In this document: piece by piece, positions 22,327 to 31,944 of the stretch
How positions within the stretch are numbered: the first letter of the stretch is position 1
Layout: every line of letters starts with the position of its first letter
From: Cephalotus follicularis
Taxonomy: Eukaryota; Streptophyta; Magnoliopsida; Oxalidales; Cephalotaceae
Length of the DNA stretch: 64,000 nt
Reading direction: 5' to 3'
Assembly (NCBI GenBank): GCA_001972305.1
Contig: BDDD01000022.1
Coordinates: 1 to 64,000 of the forward strand
The notes under the pieces: model-generated
Database searches by the model: none
What the model was told of the DNA's origin: nothing
What the model saw: only the letters and a program-made list of their open reading frames with translations
Translations under genes and position numbers: made by a program

Positions 22327-23551
22327 GGGTAATATATAAAAACTCCCTGAGTTTTTGACTCGTTAACACTTTGCCCCATCTATTTTCAAATATTACAAAA
22401 ACCACATTACCTTTTAACAAAAAAAACCCCTCCGTTTTGTATCACAACACCACATCAGCACAATTAAATGTAAATCCAAAAATACCCTCATCTTCTCCGA
22501 CAAGGTTTAGCAAAAAAAAAAAAAAAAAAAAAAACAAAAAAAAAAAACCAAAAAAAAAAAAAAAAAAACATAGCCCCTGCACAAACACCTAACATGACCA
22601 TCAATAAGGAAGCAGATAACCTTGAACAGCTACACACCAGAGTCAAGCATTTGCATGCTCAACAACAACGCCAAGAACACCACTATCATTCCCATAGCTC
22701 AACTCACTACCTTCCTCTGCCATTACCACTTTCCAAATCACTACCATCCTCTGCCATCACAAACAAAAAAATGATTGACTACCCTCATCTGCCATTGTCA
22801 ATGGTTTTTTATTGTCACAAACCGAACACCCAACTGCACAAACAACGTCATTGTCAATGATTGACTACCCTCCTCTGCCATTGTCAATGGTTTTTTATTT
22901 TGTCACAAACCGACACCCAGCTTCATTCACTGTCAATGGTGTTTGTGCAGTGAGTTTGAGACACTACCCTCCTCCACCATTACCCCCATTTAGCCACAAA
23001 CCGAACACCCAAATAGCCACTGCCGAGATCGCAACACAATCAAAACCGAACCACCGTCAGCCATGTGATGATTTTTGAAGAAAGTTCAAAAATGTGAAGG
23101 CAACGCGTGTCATTCCCTATTAGAGTATCTCTTTGGGAACCCAATAAGAGTTATGTACATAGCCACTGCAATCTTTGAAGAAAGGGACAAGAAATTAAGC
23201 TTTTCTTCACATGCCAACTTAATTTTTGGGAACCCAAATAGCCACTGCAATGCTTAGTTACCACCCAAATTAAGCTTGTGCACGATAGTGAAGGCCTGCC
23301 CTGCCTCCCTATGCGATGATTGTGGGTTGGGTTTGCTAAGAGAGTGTGCAGTCAATGATTTTTTTGGAGATGAGGTTTAGAGAGAGAAAATAAGGGAAAT
23401 AGGGTATTTTAGACCAACAAAAAAATTTAACGACAAATATTAATGTCGTTAACGGAAAATGATTTTTATGGATGGTTTTTGTAATATTTAAAAATGCATG
23501 GGGCAAACTGTTAACAAATCCAAAATTCAAGAGGTTTTTTGTATTTTACCC
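22327..23551. mobile_element. Non-autonomous Mutator-like element with exact 9-bp target duplication
   Basis: Terminal inverted repeats of about 90 bp: the left end starts GGGTAATATATAAAAACTCC; the right end in reverse complement starts GGGTAAAATACAAAAAACCT, and both continue to GTTAACA(C/G)TTTGCCCCAT. The flanks TAATTTTTA at 22318-22326 and TAATTTTTA at 23552-23560 are identical 9-bp duplications, the Mutator signature. The interior has a long A-run (about 22509-22569) and local direct repeats around TGCCATTGTCAATGG (22790, 22877). No transposase is present. Confidence 0.85.
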
Positions 23552-23920
23552 TAATTTTTAACAACAATAGTGATTGCAAATAGCGATAACGATTGCTATG
23601 CTCATAAACCTGAAAATGTTTTATTTGTTTTATGAAAAACCCCCTAAAAAGCACCCCCCAAAAAAATAGAAATTCAACTTTAATCGCAATTGACCAAGAC
23701 TCTGTCTAGCTTTCAACCAACACACTCACGGACTCAATTCAAAATTCATTCACACATGTATCAAACTAAAAATGTTGATATACACATAAAAAAACTATTA
23801 ACTAAAAATTTATGTTTGACAAAATGTTCACATATAACTGTGTGGATCGAGACGTTACAACTTAGTTGTGCCAAGATCATCATCCTCGTCATCCTCCCAT
23901 CAGGCGCCTCCTCACTCGAT

Positions 23921-24044
23921 CTATGAATAGTAGGTTAGGAAGCTGGCACATGGATCCTGACGTCGTGGGCATCGAGCACTTAACCTATTAGGTACTGGAT
24001 TCTTGGGGTCGTCATCGTAAAAAGCTCTTCGTCCATATGTGGTT
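23921..24044 (-). pseudogene. Terminal exon of a decayed host gene, 3' part
   Basis: On the minus strand this continues the frame from 31857-31944, across the insertion site of element A (duplicated tggtt). It begins TTYGRRAFYDDDPKNPVP and ends at a TAG (complement of 23921-23923). The frame is open in all three genomic pieces except for one TGA in the 50354-50490 part. I do not recognise this C-terminal sequence. It lies downstream of the Ulp1-like exons on the same strand, so one gene is plausible but unproven. Confidence 0.6.
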
Positions 24045-26339
24045 TGTAAGAGCCCTAAATATTATAAAATATATTTATTGGGCATCGTAATTATTTTCCC
24101 ACTTTTTGGGCTGGACCCGAATTTATTATGTATTTATTTGGGCCTTAAGGGAGTATAATTTATGAAAGTGGGCTAAAGAAATTATGTTATTTTCATTGGG
24201 CTGAATCTAATGGTGTAATTAGATTATTGGGCTTAACCATAGAAAGTGAAAAACGGCCCAAGTGAGGCTCAATTTCTGAAGCTGGCTCAAGCCCAAGTTG
24301 GCAGCCTGCATTCCTTCGAAAGCTTCATGAGGATTCTGGAGTCTTCGGATAGCAAGTATAAAAGGACAAGTGGTGGCCATGATTTATGCTTGGCACTTTT
24401 CACATTCACTGATACTAGAAAAATCGAGAGAAGAGATGAGATAAAAGTGGGGGACCTGCTGTTGGTAAAGAAGGAGGAAGAAGACAAGAGAAGATCTTTA
24501 AATACTCACTTTATGGGAGTAAGGAAGATAGAGCAAGAGTGTAGAGAAGAGACAACTTGAAGTGTGATGAACCTTGGCAAGAAAGGAAGTCCAGGAATTG
24601 AGGAGAAAGTAGACCATCTCCGTTTCCAACCACCTCCAGGTAGGTTGCTCCTTATCCGAGTGCCTACCAGCATGTATGTATATGTGATTGTTTTGTGTGT
24701 GCATGTATGCCTTCTCTGCTCATGTTATTGCGTGCTGTTATGCTGGCTTATAGGCAGATGACATATATACATATAAATGCTAAATAATGGATTACTTGGC
24801 ATAATAACAGTATACCTATATATGTATATATATATTGCAATATTGAGAGGAAGAGAAACAGAGTTGGCGCACGAAGGCGCCATCTCTGCTACACGTCAAG
24901 GACACTGCAGAGGACGCCAAGTTGAGTTCCTAATTTCCCTTGCATGTAATGGCACCGGGCTTTCACTGTGAAGACGCCAGAGGTGCCAAACGCAGAGGAA
25001 GCTTTCGTCCTTTGTCCTTTGCTCACGTCTTCTCCACTGAGTGCCCGGGGACCATGCCAGAAGAGCCATTTCTAGGAGATGCATGCGTTACCTTTCACTG
25101 CATGTGCCTCGCTCCACTGAGACGACCGAGATGATGACATGCTTGAGGAACAAATCGTGTCTCCCTGGGCAAACGCAGAGGTGAACCAGGCATGCGTCGG
25201 GGTGTATCGCCGAGGAGCCCAAGTGCCCAGTATATATGGTGCCGAGCTCCTACGGGTTCTGCGGTGCTGAGCACCAACGACCGAGAACCATGGCGTGGTG
25301 CACCCGCTACCGAGGTGCCATACCCTACGCCATGGTATCATTGTGAAGACGCGTCCGAGGAGCCAGGCATGCGTCCTAAGCATGCCAGGCATCGAGCTCC
25401 CACACTGACCTCTGCAAACGGGATGTGCGCGCCAAGGCACTAAAGAGATGAGGCGCTGAGCTCTCCATGGCCACCCGAGGATGCGTTACAGCTCCCATGC
25501 ACGCACCCAATGGTCCTCTGCCATGCGCCCACTGCATGCTCCTTCACCAACGCTAATGGCGAGGACGTTGAGCTCCTCTGCCTACCTATGATGACGTGTA
25601 GGGATGCCATTCCCTTCCCTACCATGGCGTCAGTGGTAGAAGTGCAAAGCACACATGTCTGAGGTGCCACTGCTGCCATGACCGAGGTGTCCAGGGCAGA
25701 GCTTACATGACCAAGAAACCATTGTTGCAGCGCCAAGCTTACTAAGGCAGGCGCCATCCTCAGTCATGTCCCCCAATGGATCTTGCATGCGTCCTGTGTA
25801 TGCTAGAAATGATAAGGAGTCGCGCCATAGATGCCGAGGTGAAGCGCGACGTTGATGCGCAGAGATTCCACGGTGACGGCCATGGTGCAGTGTACGTCCT
25901 CTGTTAAGAGAGTTTACACTAAGGAGTGGGAAAAAGATGAAGGCAGGTGCACTAGGTAAGTTACACGTCCTAGGCAAATGCCTAAAAAGGAAGACAGCCC
26001 CTTAGCATGTGCACATGCATGCCTATCAAGAATAAAAGTAGACATCACGTGCATGCAATGGTAAAATAATGAAATGAAGTAGTGAATGAATATGCAAGCG
26101 GGCTGGGCTTGACACGTGAAAATACCGTGTAAGTGATTAAGAAATGAATGTGGTCTTGCATGCGCCATGCACGTGCTGAGGCGAACCTTGTGCAAGGGAA
26201 GTATCCTACACAATGGTGAGCCTTGGTCTGACTTAAGGAATGGCTTAAGGAAGCCAAAGAAAGGAAAAGGGAAATAAGTAAGGGAAGGAAATAGAATTAG
26301 AAAATAAAATGTAAAAGGAAAAGATTTAGATAAATGGTC

Positions 26340-26578
26340 TCGAGCTGGTGAGCCCAACAGGGGAGAATTCCGCCGAGCAGGTGAACCTACGGGGTGAACT
26401 CCGCGAGGCAGGTGATCCTCGGGAGAACCGCCAATGGTGAACCTAAGGGTGAATTTCGCCAAGGCTGGTGATCCAAGGGGTGAACCGCGAGCAGGTGAGC
26501 AAAGGGTTAACCGCTCAGCAGGTGAACCGGAGGAGAATTCCACGGGCTGGTGATCCCAAAGGTGAACCATGTATACTG
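26340..26578 (+). repeat. GGTGAACC/GGTGATCC minisatellite in LTR A
   Basis: About eight degenerate units of 25-35 bp, typically GCAGGTGAACCTACGGGGTG. Equivalent arrays lie at 36060-36296 and 41115-41345 in the two solo LTRs. Confidence 0.8.
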
Positions 26579-26764
26579 ACCTGACCATAGGATGACCGGA
26601 CTAGACTCCTCTGTGATATGATTGTCAAATATGATTTAGTCCGAGGACAAATAATGATGATGATTATGCTATGGACTATAATTTGTATGCATGCACATTT
26701 ATATTATTTTCTTCTCTGCTTGTATTTGTTTGTTCCTCTGGTATGTGCCCGTGTATGAGGTGAC

Positions 26765-26810
26765 CTACAAAACCCTCAGGGTTGCTGACCCATTCCTATG
26801 AATGGGCCAG
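26765..26810 (+). other. Conserved LTR double stem-loop, element A
   Basis: CTACAAAACCCTCAGGGTT forms stem 1 (AACCC/GGGTT). CTGACCCATTC...GAATGGGCCAG forms stem 2 directly after it. Confidence 0.7.
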
Positions 26811-27118
26811 GTACAGGTACAGGTAGTGGAGGCACATCGCAGCAGCGGCAAGGATAAAGAGTACAGTAAGTTCTCCTCCTCGACAGTACGCTTCCATGGA
26901 CGCAATTGCAGAAAATAAATTATGTATTTATTCTGGTTCATAGCAGTAGGTAATTTTATATGATTCGAACTGGGTCTGTAATCCACACATTAAATAAAGA
27001 ATTTTGATTATGATTTTTATTAAGTTTTAAATTTTTATGCTTATTATTATGATGATTGTACGGATTGCCACGTGTCGAATCGTGGGGCCCATCCCACGTT
27101 TCGGGGCGTGACAGTTTT

Positions 27119-27132
27119 TGGTATCAGAGCCG
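27119..27132 (+). other. Primer-binding site of element A
   Basis: TGGTATCAGAGCCG, five bases after the LTR end, complementary to initiator tRNA-Met. Confidence 0.9.
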
Positions 27133-27539
27133 TACTATTCTGGATATGCCGGGATAGGACCCTCGGCAAAGTGGAATTAAGATATATGTGTGGATGTTGA
27201 CCCGTTCCTTTATATGAACCAGAATGGAAGGACGATGAAGTAAAAGCGTACGAGGAGAGAGGTCCGGGCCGTCGATGAGACGTACCCGTAGAAATAAGGA
27301 AAGATAAGAGAAAGTAAATGTGGCTCAAGGAGCCGAAACTGCTGCTTCTACACGATAGGAATCCAGAGGACTTATAAGAAGGATATGGGCGATGATAAGT
27401 TGAACGTATGAGCTATACAACGTATATGTTAAAAGGACGAAGTGGAACACTAGTGGAAGATGAGTGAGTCTTCCGATGACACATACTCTTGGATGCTTTT
27501 AAAATAGAGATTGACAAGAGATAAGCTAAATTCCTAGAG

Positions 27540-30500
27540 TTGATACAAGGAGAATCTCCCCGTAGTGCTGGTAGTCCCGCAGGACCTTCGAGGTTGGGAA
27601 GACAATCTCGTGAATCTCAACAGAGAAGACCCGGTCGTGATGCACGACGGAGGCGACGGCGAAGGGCAGCTTCGCAAGGAGGTTCTTCTAGACCCACCGA
27701 TAATGAACAGGTGTCTGTTGAACCCTGTATGCATTGTGGTCGTACCAACCATGATTCCGAGGATTGTTGGTGGAAAGATGGTAGGTGTTGGACTTGTGGA
27801 GCTTCATGCCATATATCTACTCAGTGTCCACGGAATCAGTTCAACCCAAGAGGACAAACAGGACAAGGTTCGAACCGACCGCAAGGGAGTTTCCAGCAAA
27901 GCCGCCCTAGCACTAGTTCACGTGGAGACCGCGGTAAACAGCCGATGGGGTCCGCACCTACGGTACAGGGAAGAGTTTATGCTATGGATCGGCGGGCTGC
28001 AGCTGGATCACCCTCAGTGATTGGAGGTATGGTTCATGTATCTCATCTTTTAGCACAGACTCTGATTGACCCGGGCTCATCTCATTCGTATGTTGCTTCG
28101 CAATTTATAAGTCGCGTGAATGTGGAGCCCGAACCTTCACCTTTTGTGATAGAAGTCAGTACACCGGTAGGAGAGCCGGTTACATCTCGATGGGTGTGTA
28201 GATCTTGTGCCATTGAGATTTCTGGACATATTCTTCTGGCAGACCTTATAGTACTGCCGATGGGCGAACTTGATTTAATCCTCGGTATGGATTGGCTGTC
28301 AGTATACAATGCATATGTGGATTGTAACAGGAAGGTTGTAACCTTCCATTTTCCAGGACAGTCTCCGTTCCAATTTATTGGGACGTTGGAGCATCAGCCA
28401 GTTACTATGATATCTGCTGTTCAGACTGACAGACTCTTGAGACAGGGATGTGTTGCTTACCTGGCACATGTAACGGACGACAGCAAATGGATACCGAAGT
28501 TGGAGGATGTTCCTGTTGTTTGCGAATACCCGGATGTGTTTCCGGAAGAGCTGACGTCCTTACCTCCTGAGAGAGACGTGGAGTTTGCTATAGATCTGTT
28601 ACCAGGAACAGCTCCCATATCGACGACTCCTTATCGAATGGCCCCTCCTGAGTTAAAGGAGCTGAAAGTGCAACTACAGGAACTGTTAGATAAAGGTTTC
28701 ATCGGACCCAGTGTATCCCCTTGGGGAGCACCGGTCTTGTTTGTCAAGAAGAAGGATGGATCCCTGAGAATGTGTATCGATTATCGGCAGTTAAACAAAG
28801 TGACAGTCAAGAACAAATATCCACTGCCACATATCGACGATCTGTTCGATCAACTTAAGGGATCTTCAGTATTTTCCAAGTTGGATCTGAGATCAGGATA
28901 TCACCAGCTCCGGGTTAGAGCGGAAGATATTCCCAAGACTGCTTTCAGATCTCGATATGGGCACTACGAATTCGTAGTAATGCCTTTTGGGGTGACCAAC
29001 GCCCCTGCTGCATTCATAAGCTTGATGAACAAGATATTCAATCCATATCTTGATCGGTTTATAGTGGTGTTCATTGATGACATCTTGATATATTCGAAGT
29101 CTATGGAAGAACATGGTGAACACCTACACTTGGTATTACAGACTCTCAGAAACCATCAGTTGTATGCCAAGTTTAGTAAATGTGAATTCTGGTTATCAGA
29201 GGTGACATTCCTTGGTCATGTTATATCCAGCGCAGGGTTGTCTGTAGACCCTACCAAGATTGAAGCAGTGAAGAGCTGGAGACGGCCAACGAATGTGACG
29301 AAAGTCCGGAGCTTCCTTGGCTTGGCAGGATATTACCGTCGGTTTGTAGAAGGCTTTTCAAAAAAATAGCAACACCTCTGACTAGATTGACGCAGAAGAA
29401 TGTGGCTTTTGTTTGGGATAATGCTTGCGAACGGAGTTTCCAAGAGTTAAAGCATCGTCTGACTACTGCGCCAATCCTGGCCTTACCAGAAGGTAACGAA
29501 GGCTTCGTTGTATACAGTGACGCATCAGGCAGCGGCCTGGGCTGCGTCCTTATGCAGAATGGAATAGTGATCGCATACGCCTCACGGAAGCTTAAACCCC
29601 ATGAAGAAAACTATCCCACTCATGATCTTGAGTTAGCAGCGATAGTGTTCGCTCTGCGTAAATGGAGACATTATCTATATGGTACGAAGTTCGAGGTGTA
29701 TACTGATCACAAGAGTTTAAAGTACTTGTTTTCACAAAAGGACCTGAATATGAGACAACGCAGATGGATGGAGTTGCTTAACGACTATAACTGTGAAATA
29801 CAATACCATCCAGGCAAGGCTAATGTGGTTGCAGATGCTCTTAGTCGCCGATTAGCTTGCCTAACCATTGCTCATATTCAGACACGCCCATGGCTAATGG
29901 ACCGAATTCGTGAAGCTCAGAGCCACGATGGTGATCTTCTCAAGCTAGCTTTGAATGAAGACGGAGGTTTAAAGACGGATTTCTCTGTACAAGGCGACGG
30001 ATTAATCCGATACCAGGGCAGAATATGTGTTCCTAATGATAAAGAAGTGAAGGATGAACTGTTGTCACAAGCACATCGTTCTAGTTTCTCCGTACATCCA
30101 GGAAGTACCAAAATGTACCAGGATCTAAAGCTGGACTATTGGTGGAACAACATGAAAAGAGAGATAGCTGAATACGTTGCTTCCTGTCTAACATGCCAAC
30201 AGGTTAAAACAGAACACCAAAGACCAGCAGGATTGTTACAGCCGTTGCCTGTGGCACAGTGGAAATGGGAACACATAACGATGGATTTCGTGACAGGACT
30301 GCCTGGAACAAGGAATGGCCGTGATGCTATATGGGTAATCGTCGATCGCTTTACTAAGTCTGCACACTTTCTCGCGATCAAGACAAACTTTTCTCTCACG
30401 CGGCTAGCAAATATGTACATTGCTGAAATTGTGAGACTCCATGGAGTACCAATCAGTGTGGTGTCTGACAGAGACCCCCGTTTTACATCGCGATTTTGGA

Positions 30501-31323
30501 GGAAATTACAAGAAGCTTTTGGTACTCATTTGAATTTTAGCACAGCTTTTCATCCTCGGACAGATGGACAGTCTGAGAGGACCATTCAGACTCTGGAAAA
30601 CATTCTATGAACATGCGTTTTGGATTGGGGAGGTAGTTGGGAAGACCATCTACCGTTAGTAGAGTTCTCGTATAACAACAGTCTTCACGCCAGTATTGGT
30701 ATGGAGCCGTTCGAGGCTCTTTATGGAAGGAAGTGCAGAACCCCAATCTGTTGGTTCGAAGTGGGAGAACAGAGTCTTGTGGGACCCAAGCTTGTACAGG
30801 ACACAGTTGAGAAGGCAAAAGTTATCCGGGAAAGACTCCGTACAGCACAAAGTCGACAGAAAAGCTATGCGGACCACCGCAGGCGAGAATTGGAGTTCGC
30901 TGTGGGTGATCATGTATTCCTTAAAGTCTCTCCGACTAAAGGAATTATGAGATTCAGCAAGAAAGGAAAGTTGACTCCTCGGTTTATAGGACCTTTTGAG
31001 ATCCTCGAGAGAGTAGGTCCTGTTGCTTATCGACTTGCCTTACCACCCAGCCTGGCGGATGTGCACAACGTGTTTCATGTTTCGATGCTGCGGAAGTACC
31101 ATCCCGACCCCTCTCACGTTTTATACTGGAACCTCTAGAGTTGAGAACGGATTTGAGTTTCGAAGAGATGCCTATCCGAATTCTTGACCGACGAGTCAAG
31201 CAATTGAGGAACAAAACCATTCCGTTAGTAAAGGTATTATGGCAATACCACGGAGTGGAAGAAGCCATGTGGGAAAGAGAAGATGATATGCAAGCTAAAT
31301 ACCCCCAGTTGTTTTCATCCTAG
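27540..31323 (+). pseudogene. Gag(partial)-pol of element A with chromodomain
   Basis: The frame at 27540-29369 contains an arginine-rich stretch and two CCHC zinc knuckles ([28 protein letters not shown]). It continues with a protease whose active site reads LIDPGSSHS instead of D(T/S)G, and RT with [20 protein letters not shown] and the catalytic FIDDIL. A frameshift at the A7 run (29359-29365) leads to the next frame (29387-30610): RNase H ([20 protein letters not shown]), integrase zinc finger and core ([21 protein letters not shown]), ending in TGA at 30608, probably from CGA. The integrase end continues at 30620-31138, with a second frameshift just before the C-terminal chromodomain at 31141-31323 (VLWQYHGVEEAMWE). 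The gag N-terminus is missing between the PBS and 27540. The order and chromodomain place it with chromoviruses, most like Tekay/Del. Confidence 0.9.
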
Positions 31324-31346
31324 GAAATCTCGGGACGAGATTTCTC

Positions 31347-31360
31347 TAAGGAGGGGAGAA
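31347..31360 (+). other. Polypurine tract of element A
   Basis: AAGGAGGGGAGAA immediately precedes the 3' LTR. The same tract precedes the 3' LTR of element B at about 47486-47498. Confidence 0.85.
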
Positions 31361-31851
31361 TGTAAGAGCCCTAAATATTATAAAATATATTTATTGGGCC
31401 TCGTAATTATTTTCCCACTTTTTGGGCTGGACCCGAATTTATTATGTATTTATTTGGGCCTTAAGGGAGTATAATTTATGAAAGTGGGCTAAAGGAATTA
31501 TGTTATTTTCATTGGGCTGAATCTAATGGTGTAATTAGATTCTTGGGCTTAATCATAGAAAGTGAAAAATGGCCCAAGTGAGGCTCAATTTCTGAAGCTG
31601 GCCCAAGCCCAAGTTGGCAGCCTGCATTCCTTTGAAAGCTTCATGAGGATTCCGGAGTCTTCGGATAGCAAGTATAAAAGGACAAGTGGTGGCCATGATT
31701 TATGCTTGGCACTTTTCACATTCACTGATACTAGAAAAATCGAGAGAAGGATTTTTATTAAGTTTTAAATTTTTATGCTTATTATTATGATGATTGTACG
31801 GATTGCCACGTGTCGAATCGTGGGGCCCATCCCACGTTTCGGGGTGTGACA
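31361..31851 (+). repeat. 3' LTR of element A with a 2.6-kb internal deletion
   Basis: Identical layout to the 5' LTR up to CGAGAGAAG (about 31748), then it jumps to the last 105 bp of the LTR. It keeps U3 and TATA (31673-31680) and both termini but has lost the leader, minisatellite and double stem-loop. Since the LTRs are made identical at insertion, the deletion is later. Confidence 0.9.
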
Positions 31852-31856
31852 TGGTT

Positions 31857-31944
31857 GCACTAGTGTGCTCAACGAGGGAGGGGGGCTTGAATGCTCCACT
31901 GAGTGTCGGCATGACCATTTGTTGAGTGCGATGGAGGAAGTACA
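31857..31944 (-). pseudogene. Terminal exon of a decayed host gene, middle part
   Basis: 88 bp between elements A and C. Its minus-strand frame (MYFLHRTQQMVMPTL, then SGAFKPPSLVEHTS) has no stop and joins in frame with 50354-50490 upstream and 23921-24044 downstream once A and C are removed. Function not recognised. Confidence 0.6.

Larger units (their letters stand above)
24045..27113 (+). repeat. 5' LTR of element A (full length, 3.07 kb)
   Basis: Bounds TGTAAGAGCC...GGGGCGTGACA. The first 260 bp hold about eight TGGGCY/GGCCCA motifs, then TATAAAAG at 24357-24364. A splice-donor-like CAGGTAGGTTG lies at 24637-24647, a GGTGA(A/T)CC minisatellite at 26340-26578, and the double stem-loop at 26765-26810. 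Confidence 0.92.
24045..31851 (+). mobile_element. Element A: Tekay-like chromovirus (Gypsy), nearly complete, flanked by TGGTT duplications
   Basis: 5' LTR 24045-27113, PBS 27119, gag-pol 27540-31323, PPT about 31347-31360, 3' LTR 31361-31851. Exact 5-bp duplication TGGTT (24040-24044 and 31852-31856). The shared first 380 bp of the LTRs differ at about eight sites, mostly transitions, so the insertion is fairly young. The N-terminal part of gag is missing and pol has two frameshifts and one nonsense codon, so it is not autonomous. It interrupts the terminal exon of the minus-strand host pseudogene. Confidence 0.93.

Noticed and set aside
22594-23257. Three adjacent plus-strand ORFs inside the Mutator-like element
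   Set aside because: Low-complexity, overlapping in different frames, no transposase motif; not credible genes.
27119-27132. tRNA gene suggested by TGGTATCAGAGC sequences
   Set aside because: These are primer-binding sites next to LTR ends; no tRNA cloverleaf surrounds them (also 20161, 38119, 60126).
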